Shown piece after piece: positions 15,989 through 24,400 of a stretch of DNA of 64,000 bases. Source of the DNA: JBAXBF01 sp034429745 (GTDB taxonomy: Bacteria; Chloroflexota; Anaerolineae; Anaerolineales; DRKV01). Every line of letters starts with the position of its first letter. Position 1 is the first letter of the stretch. Under the pieces are notes generated by a model. It was not told where the DNA came from, did no database searches, and saw nothing but the letters and a program-made list of their open reading frames with translations. Location: contig DAOUFY010000108.1 in the NCBI GenBank assembly GCA_034429745.1, positions 1-64,000 on the forward strand. Direction: 5' to 3'. The position numbers and the translations under genes are program-made.

Positions 15989-16017
15989 TTGACAAGCTGA
16001 GCAGAAAAACATATAAT
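15989..16017 (+). promoter_or_regulatory. Consensus sigma-70 promoter of tRNA-Asn
   Basis: TTGACA (15989-15994), a 17-base spacer and TATAAT (16012-16017) match the housekeeping consensus at all 12 positions. Transcription would start around 16024, a few bases before the tRNA at 16031. Confidence 0.93.
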
Positions 16018-16030
16018 CAGTATGGATTGT

Positions 16031-16103
16031 TCCTCGGTAGGTCAATCGGCAGAGCAATCGGCTGTTAACCGATGGGTTGCAGGTTCGAGTCCTGCCCGGG
16101 GAG
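16031..16103 (+). tRNA. tRNA-Asn (GTT)
   Basis: The sequence folds into a full cloverleaf: acceptor TCCTCGG with CCGGGGA (one T-G pair), anticodon stem ATCGG/CCGAT with loop CTGTTAA and anticodon GTT, and T arm GCAGG-TTCGAGT-CCTGC. CCA is not encoded. The D stem reads GGTC against GAGC, so position 11 is G opposite G24 instead of the usual C11-G24 pair. The gene has a perfect promoter upstream and a terminator downstream, so it is probably expressed. Confidence 0.95.
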
Positions 16104-16112
16104 CTGATCTTT

Positions 16113-16166
16113 ATGCCCTCAACGTCAGATGACCAATTGCCAAAAATTGATGTAGAGGGCATTTTT
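16113..16166 (+). terminator. Intrinsic terminator after tRNA-Asn
   Basis: ATGCCCTC (16113-16120) pairs with GAGGGCAT (16155-16162). After one A-A mismatch the stem continues with ACGTCA against TGATGT, giving a long hairpin with a 20-base loop. A run of T residues (16162-16166) follows directly. Confidence 0.82.
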
Positions 16167-16184
16167 ATTTAAGAAGTAAAGGTT

Positions 16185-16907
16185 ATGAGCAGTATTCCAA
16201 GTGAAAAGAAAGTCATTATTGTTGATCCTGACCCAAAATATGGGAATCTTATCAGTCAGATATTAAAAGGGGAAGGTTTTACACCTATCGTTGTACAGAA
16301 AGGTGAAAAAGCCCTCCGAATTGCTGCAGATGAGGGCCTATATTTAACCATCACCGAAATAAATCTTTTAGGTGAGATTGATGGTTACGAGCTGGCGCGC
16401 CGAATTCGTACATTTTCTGAAATGCCAATACTCTTTGTTTCCGCTCAGGATGAAACGCAAGCTGTCTTATGGGCTTTTGAGTCTGGGGCAGATGATTTTA
16501 TTACAAAACCATTTGATGCCAGAGTGCTGATAGCGCGTATAAAAGCGCATTTGAAGAGGAGCAGCGGAACGAGTGTTCAGGCAACTGAATTGACTTTTCA
16601 GCATATTACTATTCATTTAGCAACTCGGCAGGTAACTGCTGATGATCAGCTGGTCTATCTCACTGAGACGGAATACAATCTTTTGTTGGAGTTAGCAAAG
16701 AATCACGATCGAGTTTTGACACATGAATATTTATTGAATGCTGTATGGGGTAATGCTTATAAAGACGAAGTAAATTATTTGCGCTCATACGTACACAATC
16801 TAAGACGCAAGCTGGAACGAGACCCAGCAAACCCGCAGCTGATACTCAGCCGCATGGGAGTGGGTTATATGCTTGTTTCTACTGCGCCAGCCGATGGAGG
16901 AGGTTGA
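16185..16907 (+). CDS. OmpR-type response regulator lacking the phospho-acceptor Asp
   Basis: The 240-residue protein has a receiver domain (about 8-125) and an OmpR/PhoB winged-helix DNA-binding domain (about 138-235; ending RRKLERDPANP and GVGYML). In the receiver, the usual phospho-acceptor Asp position is Glu58 (TITEINLLGEIDG), and the second acidic residue of the metal site is Pro15 (VDPDP). Ser86 and Lys108 of the switch are kept. The protein probably cannot be phosphorylated normally and may act independently of a kinase or as a locked-on form. It is followed after five bases by the GDH-like gene, and no kinase gene is adjacent on the same strand. Confidence 0.9.
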   Translation: MSSIPSEKKVIIVDPDPKYGNLISQILKGEGFTPIVVQKGEKALRIAADEGLYLTITEINLLGEIDGYELARRIRTFSEMPILFVSAQDETQAVLWAFESGADDFITKPFDARVLIARIKAHLKRSSGTSVQATELTFQHITIHLATRQVTADDQLVYLTETEYNLLLELAKNHDRVLTHEYLLNAVWGNAYKDEVNYLRSYVHNLRRKLERDPANPQLILSRMGVGYMLVSTAPADGGG

Positions 16908-16911
16908 TTTT

Positions 16912-18201
16912 ATGCTACCTGGAACTACAGTAAACCTGTTTGAAATGGCACAAAAGCAATTTGATCGGATAGCAGATATGCTTGGGCTGGATCAACCCAC
17001 ACGTGATTTTTTGCGTCAGCCAATGCGCGAGACTCAATTTAGTTTACCAGTGTTTCTTGATAATGGAGATACAGTGGTTTTGCGCGGGCATCATATTCAG
17101 CACAATGACAGCCGCGGTCCAACCAAGGGCGGAATACGTTTTCATCCACAAGAAACAGTGGATACAATTCGCGCCTTGGCGATGTGGATGACGTGGAAAT
17201 GTGCAATTGCCAATTTGCCATTAGGAGGCAGCAGCAGTGGGGTAGCCTGCGATCCGCATAGCTTAAGCCCGATGGAAATGGAAAGAGTATGTCGCGGTTT
17301 TATGCGTAAGTTAGCTCATTTTGTCAATCCACAAGGGGATATCTTAGGACCTGATATTATGGTGGGCCCTCAGCAACTTTTGTGGATGCTGGATGAATAT
17401 GAGGTTATTCACGGCAGGAAACAGCCAGGTGTGATTACAGGCAAGCCAATCCACCATGCCGGCTCTAAAGGTAGCAAGGAAGCCCCAGGCTTTGGGGTTA
17501 TGATCACAGTGCGCGAAGCTTTGAAGGATATGGGCATTCCTATCGAGCAGACCAAAGCGAGTATCCAAGGCTTTGGCATGGTTGGCAGACATGCTGCTCA
17601 ACTTTACAGCCAAATGGGCGGCAAAGTTGTCTGTGTAGCTTGCTGGAATCATGATGATCATACAGCGTATGCTTTTTATCATAAAGAAGGGTTGGATATT
17701 GGACGATTGATTGCTATAACAGACGCGTATGGCGAAATAGATAAAAGAAAAGCAATTGAAATGGGATATGAATGTCTGCCGGGTGAATCTTGGATTGAGC
17801 AAGATGTAGATATTTTGGTTCCAGCTGCCCTTGAGAACCAGATTCGGCACGATAATATCGAGCGCATCAGCATGCGCGTGAAAATTATAGCCGAAGCAGC
17901 TAGCGGACCAACAGATCCGGATGTTGATCCTCTACTGCAGGAGAGAGGTATTGTAATTATCCCCGACATATTAGCCAATTGCGGCGGAGAGGTATGCAGT
18001 TATTTTGAGCAAGTGCAGAGCAATATGAATTATTATTGGAGCCAAGATGAGATTCTTAGCAGGCTGGATTCAATTATGACTTCAGCTTACATAGATGTGA
18101 GCAAATTTGCTCATGAAAATCAATTGCAGCTGCGCGAGGCTGCTTATTTATTGGCAGTTGAGCGGGTGGCGCGGGCTTGCCATGAACGCGGCTGGATATA
18201 G
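16912..18201 (+). CDS. Glu/Leu/Phe/Val dehydrogenase-like protein without active-site Lys
   Basis: The ATG at 16912 is chosen because GGAGGAGGT lies seven bases before it. The 430-residue product aligns along the amino-acid dehydrogenase family: GPTKGGIRFHP (70-79), MTWKCAIANLP, PDIMV, GVITGKP, and a Rossmann segment with GFGMVGRHAA. The active-site motif normally reads GG-A/G-K-G-G; here it is GGSSSG (105-110), with Ser108 in place of the Lys that polarises the substrate. The GGSKG and GRG-like region also differs (APGFGV). NAD(P) binding may remain, but normal glutamate dehydrogenation is doubtful. It may be a regulatory or sensing paralogue of the intact enzyme at 20095. Confidence 0.88.
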   Translation: MLPGTTVNLFEMAQKQFDRIADMLGLDQPTRDFLRQPMRETQFSLPVFLDNGDTVVLRGHHIQHNDSRGPTKGGIRFHPQETVDTIRALAMWMTWKCAIANLPLGGSSSGVACDPHSLSPMEMERVCRGFMRKLAHFVNPQGDILGPDIMVGPQQLLWMLDEYEVIHGRKQPGVITGKPIHHAGSKGSKEAPGFGVMITVREALKDMGIPIEQTKASIQGFGMVGRHAAQLYSQMGGKVVCVACWNHDDHTAYAFYHKEGLDIGRLIAITDAYGEIDKRKAIEMGYECLPGESWIEQDVDILVPAALENQIRHDNIERISMRVKIIAEAASGPTDPDVDPLLQERGIVIIPDILANCGGEVCSYFEQVQSNMNYYWSQDEILSRLDSIMTSAYIDVSKFAHENQLQLREAAYLLAVERVARACHERGWI

Positions 18202-18213
18202 CCATCTTGTTAA

Positions 18214-19947
18214 ATGTTAACCATAGCACCGAATTTTCATCTCATTACTCTACGCAAAGGATCTCATAAAACTCAAGCTTTGCTGGAAGGACAAGAAGAA
18301 TTGGGCGGCAAAGCTCATGGATTGCTTTCGGTTCGACATGTGTTGGAGGATCTCCGCCCTCAATTTTTGTCTCAATTGATGCTTGATATACCCAAGCTGA
18401 CTGTGTTGGGGACAAGTGTGTTTGAAGCATTTATAGAACGCAACAATTTGCTCGGGATTGCTCTATCGAAATCATCTGACGACCGTATTGCTAACGCGTT
18501 TTTGCGAGCAGATATGCCCTTTGAGGTACTGGGAGAACTGCATAATTTGGTAGAGAATTGGAAAACGCCTCTAGCTATACGCTCTTCCGGCTTGCTGGAA
18601 GATACAACCCGCCGACCTTTTGCTGGTGTATATGTAACAAAGATGATTCCCAATAATCAAGCGAATATCAATGTGCGCTTGCAAAAATTGCTTGAGGCAG
18701 TGAAGTTCGTTTGGGCATCTACTTATTTCAAAATTGCTAAGGATTACTGTAAAGCCACACAACTTGGCATTGAAAGCGAAAAGATGGCAGTCATTATTCA
18801 AGAGGTGATTGGCAGAAAACATGGGTCGCGTTTTTACCCTGATCTCTCCGGAGTTGCTCGTTCTTATAATTTTTATCCATTCCCACCTGCTAAAACCGAG
18901 GATGGAGTCGTCAATTTGGCATTGGGGTTGGGAAAGACCATTGTTGATGGAGGAAAAAGTTGGATTTATTCGCCTGCATATCCGCATCACCCACCGCCAT
19001 TTTCTTCTGTTCAAGAACTGCTGGATAAGACTCAGACCCATTTTTGGGCAATTAATTTAGGTGAACCGCCGCAGTATGATCCTCTTAAAGAAGCAGAATT
19101 TATGCAGCGTGATCATCTTATGACAGCAGATAAAGATAGGGTTCTGGCGCTGCTTGCCTCAACATATGATCCGCAGTCAGAACGGGTGAGCATGGGAACT
19201 TCAGAAAGAGGACCTAGAATATTGAATTTCGCTCCCTTGATCACCATGAAAGAGATACCGTTTAATGAGTTGTTGATCAACCTTATGAAGAAGTGTGAGA
19301 GTGAGTTTGGCATGCCGGTAGAGATTGAGTTTGCAGCGACTTTTGAGCCTAATCGGTTTGGTTTCTTGCAAGTTCGCCCAATGGCTATGCCGCGTGGTGA
19401 TGTGAAAGTTTCAACTAGCGAATTGGCAGGGGATAATGTACTCGTCGCTTCGGATGTGGTGCTTGGCAATGGAGTCATTGATGAGATTCAGGACGTGGTG
19501 TATGTCATACCAGAGCGTTTTGATCTGAAATATACGAAGGATATAGCTGTTGAGCTTGAAGAACACAACAATGCTTTGCTTAGCCTTCAGCGCCCTTATG
19601 TGCTTATTGTCTTTGGCAGACTTGGTACATTGGATCCATGGCTTGGGATACCCGTGGCTTGGGGGCAAATATGCGGGGCAAAGGTGATAGTAGAAGCTAC
19701 TCAGAGTAATGTGAGGGTTGAATTAAGTCAAGGTTCACATTACTTCCATAATATCATCAATTTGGGGGTACTTCATTTTTCCATACCCTTCACAAAACCT
19801 TATCATATTCGCTGGGATTGGTTGAAAGAACAGCCGCTGATTGCAGAAAAAGAATACACCCGGCATGTCTGTTTTAAATCACCTTTGCTGGTTAAAGTTG
19901 ATGGCCGCAGTGGGCGAGGAGTGATCTTACGCACTTCTTTAGGTTAA
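18214..19947 (+). CDS. PPDK_N-like ATP-grasp protein (PEP synthase N-terminal domain)
   Basis: The 577-residue protein matches the N-terminal ATP-grasp domain of PEP synthase and pyruvate phosphate dikinase: GGKAHGL at 31-37, LAIRSSGLLED at 120-130 with AGVYVT after it, NLALGLGKTIVDGG in the middle, and FGFLQVRP closing the fold near residue 390. Full enzymes continue with a phosphohistidine domain (T-x-x-G-G-x-x-S-H) and a PEP-binding barrel. Neither is apparent here; about 185 unrelated residues with GSHYFHN follow. It may phosphorylate or bind a partner rather than make PEP. It starts 12 bases after the GDH-like gene. Confidence 0.75.
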   Translation: MLTIAPNFHLITLRKGSHKTQALLEGQEELGGKAHGLLSVRHVLEDLRPQFLSQLMLDIPKLTVLGTSVFEAFIERNNLLGIALSKSSDDRIANAFLRADMPFEVLGELHNLVENWKTPLAIRSSGLLEDTTRRPFAGVYVTKMIPNNQANINVRLQKLLEAVKFVWASTYFKIAKDYCKATQLGIESEKMAVIIQEVIGRKHGSRFYPDLSGVARSYNFYPFPPAKTEDGVVNLALGLGKTIVDGGKSWIYSPAYPHHPPPFSSVQELLDKTQTHFWAINLGEPPQYDPLKEAEFMQRDHLMTADKDRVLALLASTYDPQSERVSMGTSERGPRILNFAPLITMKEIPFNELLINLMKKCESEFGMPVEIEFAATFEPNRFGFLQVRPMAMPRGDVKVSTSELAGDNVLVASDVVLGNGVIDEIQDVVYVIPERFDLKYTKDIAVELEEHNNALLSLQRPYVLIVFGRLGTLDPWLGIPVAWGQICGAKVIVEATQSNVRVELSQGSHYFHNIINLGVLHFSIPFTKPYHIRWDWLKEQPLIAEKEYTRHVCFKSPLLVKVDGRSGRGVILRTSLG

Positions 19948-19969
19948 GGTAAAAATTTCATTTACCTTA
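19945..19969 (+). terminator. Weak terminator-like hairpin
   Basis: TAAGGTAAA (19945-19953, including the stop codon) pairs with TTTACCTTA (19961-19969) around AATTTCA. A T-rich stretch follows but is broken by C residues. It may end or only attenuate the upstream three-gene operon. Confidence 0.45.
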
Positions 19970-19987
19970 TTTCCCTTATTATTGTTT

Positions 19988-20037
19988 TTTTGATGAAATC
20001 TTGATACTATTGGCGCAATTTTGATGATATCTTAATA
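19988..20037 (+). promoter_or_regulatory. Direct repeats upstream of gdhA, probable activator sites
   Basis: TTTTGATGAAATCTTGATA (19988-20006) is repeated as TTTTGATGATATCTTAATA (20019-20037), with two mismatches in 19. The copies are 31 bases apart, about three helical turns. The second copy ends ten bases before a TATAAA (20048-20053) that lacks a good -35 box, the layout of an activator-dependent promoter. OmpR-type regulators bind direct repeats, so the regulator at 16185 is a candidate, but this is inference. Confidence 0.5.
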
Positions 20038-20094
20038 GTTCTTGTGTTATAAAGAACCTATCTAAACTATATTGACTTAAGGAGGTTTTAGGTT

Positions 20095-21450
20095 ATGTCA
20101 CTGATTCAGGAAGTAATTGCTCGAGTGGAAGAAAAAGACAGTGGACAGCCTGAATTTTTGCAGGCGGTGCGTGAAGTGTTAACTTCACTTGAGCCGACGG
20201 TGAAAAAACACCCGGAATTTGTTAAGGCAAAAATATATGATCGCATTGTAGTACCTGACCGAGTGATTATGTTTCGCGTGCCATGGGTAGATGATCATGG
20301 AGAAGTGCAGATCAATCGTGGTTTTCGGGTACAGTTCAATAATGCGATAGGACCCTATAAAGGGGGATTGCGCTTTCATCCTTCAGTATATTTAGGAATT
20401 ATCAAATTTTTAGGATTTGAGCAAATTTTTAAAAATTCTCTTACTACACTGCCGATGGGAGGAGCAAAGGGCGGCTCTGATTTTGACCCTAAAGGAAAAT
20501 CAGATAACGAGGTGATGCGTTTCTGCCAGGCTTTTATGCGAGAGCTGTATCGCCATATCGGACCTGACACGGATGTGCCGGCAGGTGATATTGGGGTAGG
20601 AGCGCGTGAAATCGGCTACCTTTACGGATATTATTTAAGAATTGTCAATGCCAATACTAGTGTGCTCACCGGTAAAGGGTTGGAATATGGCGGCAGCCTT
20701 ATTCGACCGGAAGCAACCGGATATGGAGCTGTATATTTCGCAGCAGAAATGCTAGCGACGCGCGCTAAGGAAATGAAAGGGATGGTTGCTGCCGTAAGCG
20801 GCTCGGGGAATGTAGCCCAATATACCATTGAGAAACTGAACCAAATGGGTGCCAAGGCAATCACTATCTCTGATTCTAACGGCACTGTGGTGGATGAAGC
20901 AGGCATTGACCAGAAGAAGCTTGATTTTATTATGGAATTAAAAAATTACCGCCGCGGGCGAATTGTTGAATTTGCTGAACAGTATAATTTGCCTTATTAT
21001 GCTGATAAAAGTGTGTGGGATGTGATCCGCGAGCAAAACTTGAAAGTAAACTTGGCTTTCCCCTCAGCTCATGAGAATGAAATCAACAAAACCAATGCTG
21101 AAGCCTTAGTGAAGAACGGTTGTATCTTGGTATGTGAAGGGGCGAATATGCCTTCGGATTTAGAGGCAATTGAAGTATTTTTGGATAAAGGCGTTCTGTT
21201 TGGACCGGCAAAGGCGGCAAATGCCGGCGGAGTGGCTGTTTCGGGGCTGGAAATGTCTCAAAACAGCATACGCATGACATGGTCGCGCGAGGAAGTTGAT
21301 CAAAAGCTGCAGGTGATTATGAAAAATATCCATAAGGCTGCACTTGAAGCTTCTGAGATATATGGGCAAAAGGGCAATTATGTTTTAGGTGCAAATATTG
21401 CCGGCTTCCTTAAAGTGGCAAAAGCCATGCTGGCATATGGCATTGTGTAA
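20095..21450 (+). CDS. gdhA: Glutamate dehydrogenase
   Basis: The 451-residue enzyme is a hexameric-type glutamate dehydrogenase close to the bacterial NADP-linked GdhA group in length and motifs: NNAIGPYKGGLRFHP, LPMGGAKGG with active-site Lys125, PAGDIGVGAREIG with the catalytic Asp, and SGSGNVAQYT in the coenzyme fold. It interconverts glutamate and 2-oxoglutarate plus ammonia in the cytoplasm. AAGGAGGT stands eight bases before the ATG. Direct repeats in its promoter region suggest regulation by an activator. It follows the degenerate GDH-like operon and may be functionally tied to it. Confidence 0.94.
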   Translation: MSLIQEVIARVEEKDSGQPEFLQAVREVLTSLEPTVKKHPEFVKAKIYDRIVVPDRVIMFRVPWVDDHGEVQINRGFRVQFNNAIGPYKGGLRFHPSVYLGIIKFLGFEQIFKNSLTTLPMGGAKGGSDFDPKGKSDNEVMRFCQAFMRELYRHIGPDTDVPAGDIGVGAREIGYLYGYYLRIVNANTSVLTGKGLEYGGSLIRPEATGYGAVYFAAEMLATRAKEMKGMVAAVSGSGNVAQYTIEKLNQMGAKAITISDSNGTVVDEAGIDQKKLDFIMELKNYRRGRIVEFAEQYNLPYYADKSVWDVIREQNLKVNLAFPSAHENEINKTNAEALVKNGCILVCEGANMPSDLEAIEVFLDKGVLFGPAKAANAGGVAVSGLEMSQNSIRMTWSREEVDQKLQVIMKNIHKAALEASEIYGQKGNYVLGANIAGFLKVAKAMLAYGIV

Positions 21451-21452
21451 GT

Positions 21453-21477
21453 AAAAAAATTTAAAGGTACACCTTTA
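21453..21477 (-). terminator. Terminator for the PAS kinase gene
   Basis: TAAAGG (21462-21467) pairs with CCTTTA (21472-21477) around TACA. The A-run at 21453-21459 gives a U-tract for minus-strand transcripts, placing an intrinsic terminator just after the stop of the kinase gene at 21481. The stem is short (6 bp). Confidence 0.6.
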
Positions 21478-21480
21478 CGA

Positions 21481-24400
21481 TTATATTTTGCCCCACCGCC
21501 CTTCCAACAACTCGAGGTCAATGGCAGCTCCATTGTTTTGTTCTTCTGGCGGTGGCCGCAGAGGCAGGTATATCGTAAAGGTTGTACCTTTTTTAGGTTC
21601 TGAATCAACCTCTATTGTACCACCGTGGGCTTTGATAATGCCCATGACAATGGAAAGACCGAGACCTGTGCCTTTTCCGATCGGTTTTGTGGTGAAAAAA
21701 GGATCAAAGATTCTTGTTTTAAGTTTGGAGCTAAAGCCTATGCCGCTATCCTGAACTTGGAGCTTGATTTGCTGGAGTTTTTCAGTATAATCGCTGCGGA
21801 TGATGATTTCACCCCCATTAGGCATGGCATCGCGCGCATTGGAGAGCAGATTGATAAGCACTTGAATAATTTTGTTGCGATTGCAAATAAGCGGCGGCAG
21901 GTTATCTTTCAAGTCAAGATGAACCTGAATGTTGTGCCAAACGGAAATCTGATGTTCAGTGAGCAGCATAGTATCGTGGATGATATCGTTGATATTTTCG
22001 CTTTTTGTCTCTTCGACCGAGGGACGGGAGTAGGCAAGCAGTGAGCGGATGATTTCAGCAATGCGCCATGCATTGCGGTTAATGCGATCCAAGCGACGAA
22101 TAAGGTCATCGTGGCTGGCTGTTCCTTGATCTATCAGCTTAATTAAGGTTTCGCTGCTGCCCGTGATGACTTGAAGAGGCGAATTGACTTCATGGGCAAT
22201 ACCAGCGGCTAGAATTCCCAAATCTGCCATTTTTTGAGTAAGAAGAATTTTATCTAATAATTGCTTTCGTTCGGTAACATCACGGCTGACACCAAGCAAG
22301 GCTGGGTCACCGTTATTTCTGATTACCTGTAAAGTTGCTTCTATCCATTTTAGGGTTCCATCTTTGCAAATGTGTTCACATTCTATGATTAAGGGCAACT
22401 CAGAGGAGCAACCTTTTTCCACTGCGGTTTTAATTTTGTGAGAAAGAGGTTTTAGTTGTTGATAGGATTCGGCTGTGATGAATTCTGTGTAAGGTATTGA
22501 GAGAATTTCTTGTTGAGAATAGCCAAGCAATTTTTCTATTGAAGGGGTTACGAATTCCAGCTTTTTGGTTTTTATATTGAAAATCCACACTACATCATTG
22601 ATGTTTTCAACCAAAAAGCGGTATTTAGCTTCGTTTTCTCGCAATTTTTCTTCTACCTGTTTAAGCCTGGTAATATCTTGATGGGTACCAATCATGAGCA
22701 GCGGCTTGCCATCTGGGGTCCATTCTATCACTTTGCCGCGATCCAGTACCCAAACCCAATTACCGTTTTTATGATGCATTCTGAATTCAGCTTCATAGTG
22801 ATCCAATTCGCCGCTGAAATGCTTTTGCAGGATTTCCTGAGCGATCTGCAGATCATGTGGATGGGTAAATTGAACAAAGGTTTCTATAGAGGTAGGAGAA
22901 ATTTCTTCCAGCGTGTAGCCAATGATTTCTGCCCAGCGTTCATTGAACGTTGTCTCGCCGCTCTGTACGTTCCACTCCCAAGTGGCAGTTCGGGTGCCTT
23001 CGATGATGTTGTCTAGACGGGCTCTCTCTTTAGCGAGGGCGATTTCGGTTTGTTTTTGATTTGTTTGGTCGTACATGTAGCCAAGAGCTGTTTTCAGATT
23101 GCCGTCATTGTCCCAAACCAAGCGGGTAACATCATAGAACCAAGCGTATTCGCCGGATTTTTTCCTTAAACGGTAAGACTGTTCGTAATGATTGATGCGA
23201 TGATCAATATAGTAACGCATCTCTTCTATTACCTGTTTTAGATCGTCAGGGTGGATGAGAGAAGCAAAGTCAAAGTCTTTGTCTGTCAGCTCTTCGAGAC
23301 TGTAGCCAAGAATGCTGGATGCATTGGCAGAAACGTTTAGGATGCGCAAACCCGGTGCGGTATCCCATTCGACGATGAAAACAGGTCCTGCAGAAAAGCG
23401 GCTGTGTTCAAGTTCTAAGGCTGCTTGTGCTCGTTTGAGTTCGGTGATATCGAGAATCTGTCCAATATAATATAAGGGTTGCTGATGTTGGTCGCGTAGC
23501 AGGGAGACCTGCAGCCATACATGCACTGAACCGCCGGCTTTAGTCTTTAGCCTTTTTTCCAGACTGCCATGACTGATCTTGCCCTCGCTGAGCTGCTGCC
23601 GTAGAGCAAGGTTTTGCGGGTATTCATCAGGGAAAGAGATATCTTTAATATTCATGTTGAGCAGTTCTTCTTTAGTAAACCCAAGCAAGCGGCAATAAGC
23701 GTTATTAATCTGAATAAAATTACCTTCATGATCACTCAATGCCAAGCCTACTGCAGCATTGTCAAAGACAGCCTGAAGCAAAGCTTCTCTTTCTTGCAAG
23801 GTTTGCTCGATTACGACGCGCTGGGTGATATCGGGGATGATGAGCATGTTGAACGGCTGATTATTAATGGTGATAGTTTTATAAATGGCTCTTCCATAAA
23901 ACATATTGCCATCTTTGCGAGTGAACTGTATGGGTTTGCTGATGTCGGCGACCGCTGCTTGCTGCTGTTCGCGGTTGCCATTCCAAACAACTTCAAGTGA
24001 GGTTTTGCCAATAACCTCATCCCGCTGAACATTAAAAAGCTTGCAGAAGCCTTCATTGCACTCTATGATGCTATCATTCGATTGCTGAATGAGCACGATG
24101 CCGGCAAGCAAATTATTATAGAGAACCTGCAATATGTTTTTATCGCGTATAGTGTTTGCGTGATGGTGCAGAAAATTGACGGCGAGAGAACTGAATGACC
24201 ATAAAAGAGCGAGAGTGAATAATGCAGTAAACCCGCTTTGAGAAACCAACCAAGGAAGATTGCTGTTGTTGGCAGTAAGGGAATAATAAAGAAATCCCAA
24301 GCTGCGGGCAATATAAATGACACCTGCAGAGCCAAAGATAATGGTGTTGTACAAGGAAATGCCTGATGAGCTCGGTATGCTTCTCGAGTGGTTGAAAAAA

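Noticed and set aside
23614..24000. 128-codon plus-strand frame inside the PAS kinase gene
   Set aside because: It is antisense to PAS-coding sequence, has no ribosome site and no family resemblance.
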